Part shown: positions 1-11,848 of the stretch, in pieces | Position numbering within the stretch: position 1 is the stretch's first letter | How the letters are laid out: each line of letters begins with the position of its first letter | Source: Craspedostauros australis | Taxonomy: Eukaryota > Bacillariophyta > Bacillariophyceae > Mastogloiales > Achnanthaceae | Reading direction: 5' to 3' | Length of the DNA stretch: 64,000 nt | NCBI GenBank assembly: GCA_026770025.1 | Contig: JAMXDE010000066.1 | Span: 186,001 to 250,000 of the forward strand | Position numbers and translations under genes: made by a program | Notes under the pieces: generated by a model | The model's input: the letters and a program-made list of their open reading frames with translations, nothing else | Told to the model about the DNA's origin: nothing | Database searches by the model: none

Positions 1-680
1 CGTCCCTTGTGTGCCAGCGGCAGCGTCATCTCTTCACGCCGCGAGAACACTCTCTGCCTTTGCTACTTCTACTCGCAGCTCAACCACGTACATGCAAAGA
101 GTTCCTGGATGTGTGTTCACAATGCGTGGTTAGTAGTTATGAGAGTTAACGCTACTGGGGTGCTGTTGTTGCTGATAGTATTCGTGTCGCTGACGGCGCT
201 TCGTCGTGTTGGTCGGAGGTGGAGGATCCACTGCGTCCTCTTTTCTTCCACCTCCGGCCAGACTGACCGCGACGATTCGGAGCGGCGGATGCAATTTGAT
301 GGCCTCGACGCGAACTCACTGCCGCGATGCCGCCAAACTGCTTCGGGCGCTCAGTTCTCTCCTTTCGTGCTGTGGCGATATGTATTGCGTATTGTGCGTG
401 CATAGACTGTGGTATGTCTTCATGCCCACGGAGCAGCGTCTTGCGCTGGCTGCCTCAAGGGGGCGCCTTGCGTTCTTGCTGTCGGCGGATGGATCGTGGC
501 CTCTGTGTGGTGCTTCAGGTTCTCACCAGCGTCGTGTGCAGCCAGCCAAGTCGATGACGGCTGTCTGCACAAGAGGCGGTGCCTCGCAGCGCTTGTCGCG
601 CCGCGGATTGTGCCAAGCGGTAATTCGTCGCTTGTTGGGTCGGGGTGGGTTGGTCTTGTGCGGATGTCACGTGGGGCAGC
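1..680. other. No supported gene; window edge
   Basis: Overlapping short ORFs occur on both strands, but none has a recognisable domain or clear coding character. If the small minus-strand ORF at 681-1010 is the first part of a spliced gene, its next exon would lie here. I could not identify an acceptor with confidence. Confidence 0.4.
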
Positions 681-1010
681 TTACGGCGGAGGATTGTGAC
701 AATCCTCCGGGGTCTTGCGCAGCGCAACGAGCTTGGGGACGGCATCCACCTCCATCGTGTCAGTGTTGGGGTCGATCCCCATCGGATTGGGATCAACATC
801 GTTGAGCGTGGGCGCTGCTTTGACGGCGCGCCTCTCGAAAATCCCTTTTTGAGCCAGCGGCACATCCATGTCGATGAACTCCACCAAGTTGACACCAGCA
901 GCATCGAACACAGGGAAGTTGTCATCAACAGCATCGAACACAGGGAAGTTGTCAGCTTGCTGTCTGGCGAAGACGGCTCGGCGAGCATGGAGTTGGGCTT
1001 CGTCGGTCAT
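681..1010 (-). CDS. Small hypothetical ORF, possibly a 5' exon
   Basis: From the ATG at 1010 this ORF encodes about 109 residues rich in Asp, Val and Pro. I do not recognise it. It contains a perfect 10-residue internal duplication (DNFPVFDAVD then DNFPVFDAAG) from a 30-bp tandem repeat at about 899-958. The stop codon TAA at 683-681 overlaps a GTAAGC string that would make a good 5' splice site, so the ORF may really be an exon continuing to the left. Just before it, 687-709 is a perfect inverted repeat with 11-bp arms around one central base. The ORF could also be chance; there is no homology argument for it. Confidence 0.25.
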   Translation of the reverse strand: MTDEAQLHARRAVFARQQADNFPVFDAVDDNFPVFDAAGVNLVEFIDMDVPLAQKGIFERRAVKAAPTLNDVDPNPMGIDPNTDTMEVDAVPKLVALRKTPEDCHNPPP

Positions 1011-1847
1011 GGTGCAGGTGAGGAGGATGGTTTGTTGCGGTTGTTGGTTACACTGGGGGTGATGTCCGGCTGGATTGTGGTTCGATTTGGTTTTTGTGTA
1101 ATTTCGTGTTTTTCCAAAATTCGTTCTCGTTGGTTCCACGACTGCGACAATGCGCGTTTCGAGAGGCGTGTGTGGCGGCGTTCATCTGCGAATCCGCGAC
1201 GACAACTATCGTTGTTTAGTGTTGAGACAAGTATTATTGTTGTAATTCTCGTATTGAAGGCCTACTACAGCACTTGCGTCACGATTGATGTCAAGGAACA
1301 GAATCTCCAACGAGAGTTTCGTCAGACGAAGATTCGTCTTGAGGGTGATTGGTCCTCTTTCGTCACAACAAGTTCCACAGAATCGCCGGAAGATACCTTA
1401 TCGGTTGCTTCGGACAGAATTCTGCGGACGCGGAAGAGATGACAGATGACGAACACGGCACAACTGCTGGAAGAACACAAATGCTGACGACAGATGGACA
1501 GCGTGAAGGGCCCACGATAATGCCCCACCGTGTGTATCGGTATCACGATTGTGGGTCATTTTTCATCATCCTCCCTCCAAGCTGCGCGCCTTTGGATCCA
1601 ACCGTTCATTCCTTCCTCCATCAGAGTTCGGTTTGCCACATCATGCCACATCACAACACCTCACGACGCACCTCTCATTGTGCCTCACTCATCTCCTTTC
1701 CACTCCATTGCATTGGCATTGCCCCTGTTGGTAGAGAGCGATGCAATTGTGGTGCATTGCTCACAAATCCGCCTCGGAAGTGAATTCGCCAGAACACGAT
1801 CGGCCATCACGCTGCTGCAACAATACTGCATAACAGCAGCCACAACA
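1011..1847. other. Upstream region of the nitrate transporter
   Basis: No convincing gene. The transporter reading frame stays open back to 1530, but the upstream part has no transporter-like sequence, so it is treated as 5' leader. The region probably holds the nitrate transporter promoter; no specific box can be assigned by eye. Confidence 0.4.
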
Positions 1848-3398
1848 ATGCCACCATCCAACAAGACCATGCTGCAAACGCCGGTGTACGGGTCAGTGGC
1901 CGTGGACGGTGATGACAGCGACGATGACAGCATCCACCAGGTGGAGGCCTTGCGGGAGCAGCTGCTGGCCAAGACGCACGCCTTCAAGCAGCCCTTCAAT
2001 CCTGACCAGGGCTACAAATCCACGGCCTTCGAGCTGACGGACACCTCGCGCCCTCACATGCGCGCCTTCCACGCCAGTTGGGTGTGCTTCCTGCTCAGCT
2101 GGTTCGTCTGGTTCTCCATGTCCCCCATCCTCACGCACATCCAGGAATCCACCTTCAACAGCGACGGGACGCCCATCACGATACAGCAGATCGGGACCAC
2201 CAACATGTGGAGTATGGTGGGCACCATCGTCCTGCGCATCATCCTCGGGCCGCTCTGCGATCAGTTCGGTGCTCGCGACATCCTCACGAAGCTGCTGCAG
2301 ATCTGTGCGCTTGGCCTCGGTCTTTCGGGTCTGCTCATCCACGAGTACTACTCACTCCTCTTCGTGAGGTTCTGGATCGGTTGCGTGGGTGGCACCCTCG
2401 TTCCCGCGCAATACTGGGTCACGTGTCACTTCGTCCGCTCCGTCTGCGGTCGGGCCACCGCCCTGGCCACGGGCTGGGGCGCCATGGGAGGTGGGTTGGC
2501 GCAGGTCGTCATGGGCACCTTCGTCTACCCCTTCGTGCTCAACCACCTGGCCGACGGCGATGCCAACCTCGCGTGGAGGATCTCCCTCATCGTGCCCGCC
2601 CTCATCGCCATCGTTGTGGCCTGGTGGTTCCGCAACAATTCCGACGACTGTCCGCTGGGCAACTTCAAGGAGGCCCAGCAGGTAGGCCTCATGGCGGAGC
2701 GATCTGCCGTGGCATCCTTCCGATCCGGCGTCCTCCACATCAACGCCTGGATCCTGTGCGTCCAATTCGCGTCGGGACTTGGCATCGAGCTCACCATGAA
2801 CTCCTGCGCAACGGTCCATCTGGTGCACCGCTTCGGTCTCACGGTGTCCACGGCCGCCGCCTACGCATCTCTCTTCGGTCTCATGAACATCTTCTCGCGC
2901 GGGTTGGGCGGATACCTGTCCGACAAGGCCCAGCAGTACTTCAATCTGCGAGGCCGTCTGGCGGTGCACATGTCCTTCATGCTGCTGGAGGGATTGCTCA
3001 TCCTCGTCTTCATCCGCTGCGAGAGCCTCACGATCACGCTGACGGTCATGATGGCCTTCGCCATCTTCGGTCAGATGGGCATGGGCACCTGCTTCGCGCT
3101 CGTCCCCTACGTGCACCCGCCTTCCACGGGCACCATCGCGGGCATCGTCGGTGCCGGCGGCAATCTTGGGGCCGTCTACTTCCTCAGCGTCATGCGCAAC
3201 CAGCCGGGGCCAGGCGTCGATGAATTCCCCGCCTTCGTCGTCATGGCCGTCTTCACAGTCGTCGCGGCGTTGCTGACTCCGCTCGTTGTCATCAAGGGAC
3301 ACAGAGGTCTGATCTTTGGAAGTGACGAATCCTCCGAGAGTTCCGAGCAGAAATCCTTGACGGCTGCGGCTGTCACGACCACCGGCGTCAACGTGTAG
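1848..3398 (+). CDS. NRT2: NRT2-type nitrate/nitrite transporter (MFS, NNP family)
   Basis: Encodes 516 residues in one exon. It is a plasma-membrane-type high-affinity nitrate/nitrite porter of the major facilitator superfamily. Seen in sequence: a soluble acidic N-terminus; the motif RPHMRAFHASW before the first membrane span (about 69-79), common in algal NRT2 proteins; an MFS loop motif GPLCDQFGARD (134-144); the first nitrate-porter signature GWGAMGGGLAQ (209-219); a second Gly-rich signature GAGGNLGA (435-442); and about 12 hydrophobic spans. Arg130 and Arg351 sit where family members place the nitrate-binding arginines (known for NarK; position inferred here). The start at ATG 1848 was chosen because it lies in an A-rich context (ACAACAATG) and gives the usual family length; the open frame upstream is not transporter-like. 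The gene converges with the 3698-4534 gene. Expression is likely nitrogen-dependent in such algae, but no regulatory site is visible. Confidence 0.93.
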   Translation: MPPSNKTMLQTPVYGSVAVDGDDSDDDSIHQVEALREQLLAKTHAFKQPFNPDQGYKSTAFELTDTSRPHMRAFHASWVCFLLSWFVWFSMSPILTHIQESTFNSDGTPITIQQIGTTNMWSMVGTIVLRIILGPLCDQFGARDILTKLLQICALGLGLSGLLIHEYYSLLFVRFWIGCVGGTLVPAQYWVTCHFVRSVCGRATALATGWGAMGGGLAQVVMGTFVYPFVLNHLADGDANLAWRISLIVPALIAIVVAWWFRNNSDDCPLGNFKEAQQVGLMAERSAVASFRSGVLHINAWILCVQFASGLGIELTMNSCATVHLVHRFGLTVSTAAAYASLFGLMNIFSRGLGGYLSDKAQQYFNLRGRLAVHMSFMLLEGLLILVFIRCESLTITLTVMMAFAIFGQMGMGTCFALVPYVHPPSTGTIAGIVGAGGNLGAVYFLSVMRNQPGPGVDEFPAFVVMAVFTVVAALLTPLVVIKGHRGLIFGSDESSESSEQKSLTAAAVTTTGVNV

Positions 3399-3537
3399 AG
3401 CGCCTGTACCCTCTGGTACTCTACAACAATTCAGTGCAAGCAACACCAAGCAAACGACGCAGGGCGAAAAGAGAAATGACAACGACGAATGGTGTTGCGA
3501 TTGTATGGTATGGTAATCGGATGCGACAGCGTATCCG

Positions 3538-3543
3538 AATAAA
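3538..3543 (+). terminator. Possible polyadenylation signal (AATAAA)
   Basis: AATAAA lies about 140 bp after the nitrate transporter stop codon, in an A/T-rich stretch between the two convergent genes. The hexamer is seen directly; its function is inferred from position only. Confidence 0.35.
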
Positions 3544-3697
3544 AGTATAATACAATAATAGGATTTTGATTGAAAGTTTAAACCTAATTCATGATGCGTG
3601 GTACGTACATGCGCGATGTTGACGGTGCCTCAGACTGCTTCCATCCTTTCACAAGCATGCGTTCCTCTAGAGACACACACACACGCACATACACAGA

Positions 3698-4534
3698 TTA
3701 TTCATCCTTCTTGGATGTAAAACGTTGAGCCCACGTCCCGATGGCATTGAGAATGCGATACTGCCACGACAACCGATACGGCCTACCTTCGGGAAATGGC
3801 AGACCCTGCCCGACACCGTAGAACAGACCAAACAATCCACCCAGACCGCCAGTGTTGCCTTGACGACGATCCACCGAGTACCCGACCGTCAGCTCCTTCA
3901 CCTTGCCCTCCTCGTTGAACTTCATGGAAAACACCTGCGGCGGCAACTCGGCGACCCGATTGTTGGGCGCGCGACCGAACAGACCGCCCGTGTTCGTGCC
4001 CACCAACCGCACGAAGAACCACACGCGGCCCGGTTCCAACGGGTCCACGGTGAAGCCGAAGTACCGATTGTCAAAGTCGGGAAAGGCCTTGTAGACATCG
4101 AATGAACCGGCGGCCGTCAGGAATTCCTCCTTGCCCAGCGGTCCCACGATGGGGGCGCAGAATTCGAAGTCGTCCGCCCACAGGGTGGGTTCGAGGACGC
4201 CCGTGTCCTTCTTCAGGACGTACTTGGCCTTGCGGATGAGTTCGTCGGGGCCAATGGGGAACTTCTGGCGTTGGATCATGGCCTTCTCATCGAGGATTGT
4301 GCCGCCGCGTTCGCATGATTCGCCCACGAGATCGACGATGGGGCTTTTGCAGGTGGCATCGTCTGCATTGGAAGATTTGGCAGATTCGGACATGGTCTTG
4401 CTGCTGGATAATTGAGGTGATTGAGACGATTGGGATGATGACACTGCAAATGCGACACTGCTGGTGACCACGGCGATCAGAGAGACTCCGAGAAGGTATA
4501 GCTTTCCGTTGCTGCTGGCGCTGGTTCGAAACAT
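3698..4534 (-). CDS. NTF2/SnoaL-like fold protein with presequence
   Basis: Single-exon ORF of 278 residues. A hydrophobic N-terminal segment (about 11-30) ends in SSVAFA, resembling a signal peptide with the Phe-containing cleavage motif typical of diatom plastid presequences. A Ser-rich stretch (31-58) follows. The folded part, about 95-222, looks like an NTF2/SnoaL-like cone: helices around DELIRKAKYVLKK, then ADDFEFCAPIVGPLGKEEF, a FPDFDNRYFGFTVD strand and VWFFVRLVGTNTG. The Gly-rich GNTGGLGGLFGLFYGVGQG (226-244) and an aromatic tail complete it. Proteins of this type are common in stramenopile algae and mostly have no known reaction, so no substrate is proposed. Plastid targeting is inferred from the presequence only. 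The ATG at 4534 is the first in frame and directly precedes the hydrophobic segment. Confidence 0.75.
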   Translation of the reverse strand: MFRTSASSNGKLYLLGVSLIAVVTSSVAFAVSSSQSSQSPQLSSSKTMSESAKSSNADDATCKSPIVDLVGESCERGGTILDEKAMIQRQKFPIGPDELIRKAKYVLKKDTGVLEPTLWADDFEFCAPIVGPLGKEEFLTAAGSFDVYKAFPDFDNRYFGFTVDPLEPGRVWFFVRLVGTNTGGLFGRAPNNRVAELPPQVFSMKFNEEGKVKELTVGYSVDRRQGNTGGLGGLFGLFYGVGQGLPFPEGRPYRLSWQYRILNAIGTWAQRFTSKKDE

Positions 4535-5220
4535 ATCAACACTCTGTTATGGTGTAGTGGTACGATTAGTCTGTTCTACGAGTGTTGTTGATGCTGCGAG
4601 GTGATTTCTGTCGATGCCCTCTCAGTACGCTCCTCGTGCCTCTGTTGTTGTGGGTTGCATAGTCGTACAACACAGACGTAGTCGTATTTCTCTCCGACGG
4701 TGCATCGCGCCATCTCACTATTGGTACCAATAGGTCGTACTCTGCATCGCACGAACATCCAAGTCATCGCTGGTCCTCGCAATCTTCGCCGCGATGATCG
4801 GCATCATCGTCACCATCTCCATTTCGTTTTTCGGAACGATGATGTGCCGAATCATCGTCAGCATGATGACTCATTCATCACGTCGGACAAAAAAGATACC
4901 TTTCCAAGAAACGGACACCTTCTCATCATGGACACTTGAGTCTAAATGTATGAAGATAGATATACACTGTACCAACATACTCGTACGTGTACGTGTACGT
5001 GTACGTGCGCAAGCACACTCGACGGTGCATCAGAGAATAAAGGCCAAAGATCTTGCCAGTGTCTCGTATCATAGCTCGTACTTGTATACTAACACATCCC
5101 TTCACTGTGCTCTATGATACTCAAGAGTAGTACATGGATATATTTTATGCAATGCCATCCATGCACGCAATCTACTCTACCACTCTCTCTCTCTCTCTCT
5201 CTCGCCCGCTCGCTCGCTTT
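4535..5220. other. Intergenic: promoter side of NTF2-like gene, 3' side of SPX-MFS gene
   Basis: No supported gene. It contains short simple repeats: a CGTACGTGTACGTGTACG stretch near 4980-5010 and a (CT)n tract at about 5180-5205 directly beyond the SPX-MFS stop codon. Confidence 0.5.
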
Positions 5221-8200
5221 CTAGAGCAAAAAGAAGTAATGCTTCCTCACCCAGCGGAGGACGATGAAGCACATGATGAACATCGGCATCACGAGAGAGT
5301 TCACGATGTCGGCGTTGATCAACCTGTGGGAAAGGCCGACGGCGAGGATGTGGAGGTCTCCCACCAACCTCGCCACGATGCAGAGGAAGGTCATGACCGT
5401 GCCGATGCTCGTCATTGCGCCCTTGACATGCGTCGACGGCGGGCTCGACTTTGACAGTAACGATCGCGCCGTGATTTCGGACGAGACGATGGCAATGAAT
5501 GTGATGATGCAGCCGATCACGTACTGCATGTGGCCCAGCAGCCAGTCGTAGTGATGCTGCCGCTCGTCTTTCGCGACGGTGAACAGAGCTCGCACGTTGA
5601 TGGTAAGCGCAAACAATGAGCCCCAGTTGATCATGACGAGGAAACCAATGATGACGAAGAGCAAGGAGCGCTGGAATTGAATTTGGATGGCGGCGAAGCA
5701 CGCATGTATGCATGATGCGGGTGTTTTGTTTGATGAAGAGAATGGCACGAAGAAGGAAATAAAGAAGGACATGAGGATGGCATGTGAGCACAGTGGGACA
5801 TGATTGCGATACAAACAAAAAGATGACCATCATTGCAGCCAATTTGTGAAGGAACGCCACCTCACTCCACCCCCGCAGCCTTCTCTCCCCCAGCACATAT
5901 TGCCACCAGTAATCCCAACTGCAACCGCAACCGCAAACACAAACACCAAGCCAATAGAACTCACCTTCAAGATGGTCCGTTCCTCGCGCCTTTGCGATAT
6001 CCTTTGCCCGACCAGTTCGGTTGGCAAGATGAGGAGGAACAGGATTGCCAAGTAGCAGCCCGCGAGGTAACCTGGCCAGGCGAAATACCGGTTGGTGATC
6101 AGCGCGCAGGAGGTGAACAACACCTCCTGACAGTAGGAGGCGTAGAAGATGATGCCAGCTGACACAGAAACGGCCATGTTGCATTTCAGGATCTTGATCA
6201 TGCGACTGAGCGTCGTCTTCAACCGCCGCGATTTCTTTCGATCGGGATTGGAAAGATCCGAGTTCTTGGCACGATTGCGTTGCTTCTTCTGCATTCGCTG
6301 GCGCCGTCGTGATGCCAGCGACCTTTGATCGGCTTCCGACGCTCCTTGCATCCTGGATTGCGATGTGATGGATGGGTCATTCACGGTGCTTAACAGCGAG
6401 GCTCGTTCGGAACTTTCGTCACTATCATCGTTGAGCTGTTCATCATCATCGTCTTCATCATCTATCATGGAGCCTTGGAGATTGGTGGAACTACGCGAAG
6501 GTCTCATCGAGATAGGTGAGTCCATCCCGCTACCTCTGGACATTCCCATTCCATCGCCCTGATCCAAAAGCAGGGTGCTGTCGTGTGCGGGCGATTGGCG
6601 ATGCAGCAAGCTGGCATGGTCAGGGGTGGAGTCTGAGCCCGACGACATCACCGAGCTGCCATCATTGTCGCCACCATCGTCTTCTTCGTTGTGGTTGGAT
6701 TTGCTGCTTTCGCCATTGTCAACGTCGTTCTCGACATCGAACCGATCCACAACGAACACGCGATCTGCATTCTCGCCGCTGGCTGTGTCCGACCTTCCAG
6801 ACTTGCTATCCAGCTTGCGATCGCTGTCGCCTTGCGCACGGAATGATTGGATGGATCTGGCCTGACCGATGGTCGGCGTCGCAGCTGCCTGTACGTTCCT
6901 CTCGCTAACTTTGCCGTTCGCACGAGACTTGCTGCCGTGGCCACGTGGTCTGAAGTACACCAGCAAACGGAAGAAATGGATGAACCATGTCATGGCGAGC
7001 ACGCAAGACACAGCATTGAATTGGAATCGGATGTATCCAGCCAGATCAATCCGTGCCGGGACCAGCCCATCATCCAACGAACCGAGCAGCAGGCCAAAGA
7101 CTGCACCGACCAAGCGGCTGTGCACCAACCCCGCGGACTCGCCCACAAGAAGGCTGGGCGGCACGAACTTGATCGCGAACTGCCGGTGCACGACCTCGCA
7201 GGATCCCAACCCAATCAACAATCTACCGCCGATAATGTACAGAGCGCCTTGGGAGGCAACACCGTAGGCATACAGAGAGTTTCCGATGACGCACATGCCA
7301 GCGCCAAACAGCAGCAGCGCGCGAAATGGTTCGACGACGTTGTCTGTCAGCTGATCATTGTGCTTGGTATGGGCGTGTGTATGGGCATGTCGTTTCTTCT
7401 TCGCACGCGAGCGGGTGTTGGAGTGAGAATCGATCACGGAGCTTTGCATGATGGCACTGATGAGGGCTGCGAAGCTGGCGGATCCAATTATCACTGCCGA
7501 TAATGCTTCTGGAAGTTGCATTCGCCGTACCAGTCCATTCGCAGACGCATGCATTGCATAGTAGTTCGCCTGCAGTGGCATGCGGAGCAAGAGAAAGAAC
7601 AAGAGAGGGAGAGAGAGGGAGGGAAAGTAACAATTGGGTCAGGAGGTGGAATGTCGCACCACCGCCACTACCACTACCACTACCACCATCATCATTGTCC
7701 CACTTCGATCACCTGCAAGACGCATCGTACTCGTAGTATCAAGCCATGTGAGAGATATTTCAACGCGCATCCACTTTTCCAACCACACACTTCCCAACTT
7801 CGCAGGCATCGTCGACATCGTCACGACCATGTCGCTGCAGGATGCTTACCGAGAACAAGAAATAAGTGAATCGATTGAGACGAAACCAAACCGGCGATGC
7901 GGCCTCTGGCGACAGCCGATACGTGTTCGTGGTCGTTGTTTCGATGGGCGCCATCGCTTCCAACAATGCCACAAGATCAACTCCGGCTGAACCCAGACCA
8001 GTCATGTAGCCGTACCCATACCCGTATCCATGAGTGTTCTTACTTTGTGCCAAGCCTCGCGCCTTGATTTTGGGTCTGGGTTTAGAGAATGCATGTGAGT
8101 GCTGCGTGACGGATTGAGAGCTGTACCCGCACTTGGGCAAAATGCTGAGGCTGTCGACATCGGCATCGATGCCCTCCAACCGCGCGTGCTGCGTGTAGGT

Positions 8201-11200
8201 ATAGGCATCGAGATCGTCACGCGTATTGAGTGCGCTCATTGGACGTCGGCTACCGCCTCGTCCCTTCCCATGCTTCGTGAGGACCGCGTCCATGGTACTC
8301 GTGTCTGCACCCACCGAAAGGGCCGAGCGCATCATGGCCACGATGCTGGCCTCCTTCGTCCAACGGCTGACCCTCAGACTGCTGTAAAGAGTGTCCGCCT
8401 CCAGCAATAGCGCAGCATCTGGATTGTAGGCTACGACAAACTCCAGAGCCTCCCGCGAACACCCATCCAACCCTTCGCCAGCAATGCTCCTGCCGGTGTA
8501 GGAGACCAACGAACGAGAAACGAAGGCGCCGTAGGAATCTACCTTGTGCCGCGCCGCCTCACGCAGGGCCGCGATCGAAAGCACTGTGAATCGCAATCGA
8601 GTGATCGGAGCATTCGATGCAGTGGAAGGTGCGTAGCTGGAATCGCCGCAATCTGAATCTGAATGACGATCTGGATCGCTGTCCACGTCCGCATCGATGC
8701 CATTCATCTCGTACTCGTCGCCGTGTGCGTGGGAGAATGCTCCGTACGTGGCAGCATCAGCGTTGTAACCGTAATGGTTGTTGGCATTGGCGCTGTTGAC
8801 ATTCATATTGCTGCCACCACCATGCTGCTGGTACGATTGGTTGTAGCCCGCTGTGTGGTTCCCCATATCGGCGCTCCTCGCACTTGGGCGATGGCTCCGA
8901 AAAGCCGAGGGATACCGGGCCGGCATGTGCATATCGGCAGCTGCATTGCGTCCTGAGACGGGATTGAGCTGCGCCATGGCGTCCGCACGGATCATGGAGA
9001 CCTCGTACTCGGACAGCGCCATGGACACGCAGGAGAACACGACTTCGACTGTTCTGGAATTGGCCAGATCCTGCAGCTTCTTGTCGTACACGCCCGCCAG
9101 CTTGTAGTGGCTGCGACGTCGCAGTTCGCGATCGTACACCGCGTTGAAGCCCGCTTCACCAATTCCATCGATCGCCCTCGAGACCAACCCTCCCAGCGTC
9201 TTGTCCTCCTGCGGGCCTTCTTTGAATGCCAGCTTGCGGTAGTAGTACCCTCCGAGCATGCGGTTGGCCAACAGCTGGTCATGCTTCCTGCAGATCTTGC
9301 GCACCGCCATCAGATTGATGCAGATGTAGCGAAGGATGTGCAGCAGCTCGACACCGACGGCGGTGAAGCTATCTGCCTCGTCGACGGCGCTGATGAGCAG
9401 CAGATCCTCCCCCGTGATGTGGTCATGGCGCTGGAATATGGGACGGTTCCGCCGCAGCTCCGCAAAGTACTCGATCTGCTTGCGCGTGGTCTCGAAGGTT
9501 TCATTTTCCAAATCGTAGGATGGGTTGTGCTGTATGGGGTGCTGCCGACGTGATTGCCTGCCTGTGGCGTTGTACTTGCTGCTGGACCTGCTCTCCTGCT
9601 TCTCGAACGGCCTTGACTGGCTGCGGACCCGCTTCATGGTGCGGCCGTGACCACGCGCGCCGCGTGACGAGGCTGGCCGTGCTGGCATGGGAGGGCGGCC
9701 GCTGGAGACGCTTCCCTTCCCGTCCTCCGATGACGAATCCGTCCACGAGAAATGGCCGTTGCCAATGCCATCCTCATCCATCGACGACGATCCTGATCCA
9801 TGGATGCGGACCCCGGTGTTGGAGAACTGGTAGTCGTCGTACCGATGCGTCGACTCGTTTTCATGCAAGTTGGAAGACGTCTTGTTGTCGTCGTAGGAGA
9901 GATATCGCAGACTTCCGGCCGTGTCCGCCAGCTCCCCGAGACGCGCTTGCGTGAAGAGGATGACCTTCTCGACTTCCGCCTTGAGCAGACCGAGAAAGCG
10001 CTCCGTGATCCCCCGTGCTCTGGAATGCGCGTTGCGGATGTAGTTGGGCACCCTCCGCTTCTTGTCCTTCCTCTTGCGTTTGGTGCGTGGGGACTTGCGA
10101 TTCTTCCTGCGCTTGTGTCGCCGGTGCCGAGACGCCTTCCTGGGTCCACGGCGCACGTTGGGCTGCGGTTGATCGCTGGAGTGGCTGGACGCGGCATGCG
10201 CGAGCTGATCAACGTGGGGATGAAAATCCTCCGCGATCGCGTTGTGCGAAGCGTAGGCGTAATTCATGTCATGTGGATGTTCCTCCACGAAACGATCGTA
10301 GATGGGCACGTTGGCCCCGAACGTTGAGAATCCGTGATTCCTGTTGGCATCGGACGCCGCAGTGGAGGATTGGTCCATGCCGTCGTTGTGGCTCGCCATA
10401 TCCGTATCGTCGTTCGCATCGAGTTGCGTCGCCACGAATGCGCCCTGAGACAAGCCTCGATCCATGAGCGCTGTGTGGGCCAGAGATGAGTAGAATTGCG
10501 TATTTGGACTTGGCGTTTCCGCGGTCGGAGTGGCATCGCTGACATCGTGGCCGACGCCATGATCGATGGTATGCAGCACGTTGCCATCGACGGTGGCTGC
10601 GTTGCCGTCAAGGGGGACGCCAGTGCCATCATCGCCGTGATCTTCTTCTTCATCGTCATGAAAGAGGTACTGCTGTTGATCGCTGTTGGTGCTGTCGGCG
10701 CGTATCAAGGGACTGTTTTCCGTGTGCACGTTGGAGATGCTGGAGCCGTAGAGCAGGGACGACGCGGATGGAATGGACCAGATGGTGCTCGGGTTTCGGT
10801 TGTGGGCATCCTGATTGACGCCGGCGCTGTCGCCGGGACTGTTGGCGTCGCCTTGTTTGTTGTAGACCATCTCCTGCGCAAAACTGCCGTAGCCAAATTC
10901 GCTGTCATCCAAGTAATGCGACCCCGTCTCCGCCCTGTCGGCATCGTCGAGACCAGGCCGATTCAGGATGAATCCCGTGGAGGTCGTGGTGGCACCACCT
11001 CCGGGTGCGAGTCCGGATCCCACGTTGGCGGCCGACGACACGGAGCTCCGATTGTACCTCTTCTGCGAGTTCCGGCTGCGCTTCCTGCGGGCCTTGGGCT
11101 TGCCTGACCACCAGGGGCTGCAGGTGCTGCTGGCCCTGGCCGCGTTCAAGGAATCGTCGCTGGATGAGGAGCCCACGTCGTGCGAGTATGCCAGAGAGAA

Positions 11201-11848
11201 GCGGGGCTGCTCCAGGCTCTGTCTCGACTGCGGCATGAACGCGTTGTTGCCCGGGCCCATGGTGGCATTGTTGTTGCTGCCGTTGATATTGGCGTTCATG
11301 GTGCCGCTGCTGCTCATGTTGATGCTGTGCATGTCGCGATTCGCCATGTTGGGAGGATGCAGCTGACCGTGGTTGTGATTGTAGCTGTGGTTGTAGTGCA
11401 TGCCCTCCGGGTGAGAGGCCAGGATGCGGCTGATGCTGATGTTGGAGAAGTCCGCGGAGACGTGCGGCGTGGCGTTGCGCGAGAAGGAGTCGTCGACGTT
11501 GCCGTTGTCGCCGTCGTCCTCATCGTCCTCCTCCTCATCATCGGAGGTGGACGCAAAGGCCTCGTCGGAATCCGAAATGACGAAGAGCTCATCGCGGAAG
11601 TCCTTGGCCTTCTTGGACTTGCTGCCGTTCTGCGCGATGTTCTGCCCTGCGATGCCGGAGCTGATGTCGCCGTACAGCGCCAGCTCCTGCGTGGCCTCCC
11701 ACGACAGCCCGTGCGCCTCTTCCTCGTAGACGGCCTCGATCTGGGACAGCAGCAGCTTCAGGGCCTCGTAATCCAGGTAGGCCTGCTCCCATCCTTTGCG
11801 TCGTCCCATGCGCAGAGATGATCCAAACCCCACCATGCTGTCATTCAC
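5221..11848 (-). CDS. SPX-MFS transporter (vacuolar phosphate transporter type)
   Basis: Three exons on the minus strand: 11848-7850, 7569-5965 and 5670-5221, joined by introns with GTAAGC/CAG and GTGAGT/CAG ends, both phase 0, giving about 2017 residues. The N-terminus (VGFGSSLRMGRRKGW...AYLDYEALK) is the first helical part of an SPX domain, the inositol-pyrophosphate/phosphate sensor. Further SPX pieces appear near 605-640 (GLLKAEVEKVILFTQARL) and 815-870 (VRKICRKHDQLL, basic cluster). Between them lie about 700 residues of Ser/Asn/Asp/His-rich, Lys/Arg-rich sequence. After the first junction (FLFS/ANYYAM) comes an MFS domain: LSAVIIGSASFAALISAIM, RALLLFGAGMCVIGNSLYA, GGRLLIGLGSCEVVHRQF. 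A second long acidic, Ser-rich loop sits mid-domain, and the last exon supplies five or so membrane spans. Family members move phosphate into vacuoles; localisation here is inferred. The usual length is 700-900 residues, so this one is greatly expanded by low-complexity insertions. ATG 11848 or Met5 could be the start. Confidence 0.88.

Noticed and set aside
1530..1847. N-terminal extension of the nitrate transporter
   Set aside because: Open frame but unlike any transporter N-terminus; the internal ATG at 1848 gives the normal length.
2078..3482. Long ORFs of 370-380 codons overlapping the nitrate transporter on both strands
   Set aside because: His/Arg/Pro-rich or Asp/Gly/His-rich alternative frames of a GC-biased gene, not transporter-like.
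7760..11821. Several plus-strand ORFs of up to about 210 codons opposite the SPX exon
   Set aside because: Antisense shadows of a real coding exon; no recognisable domains.
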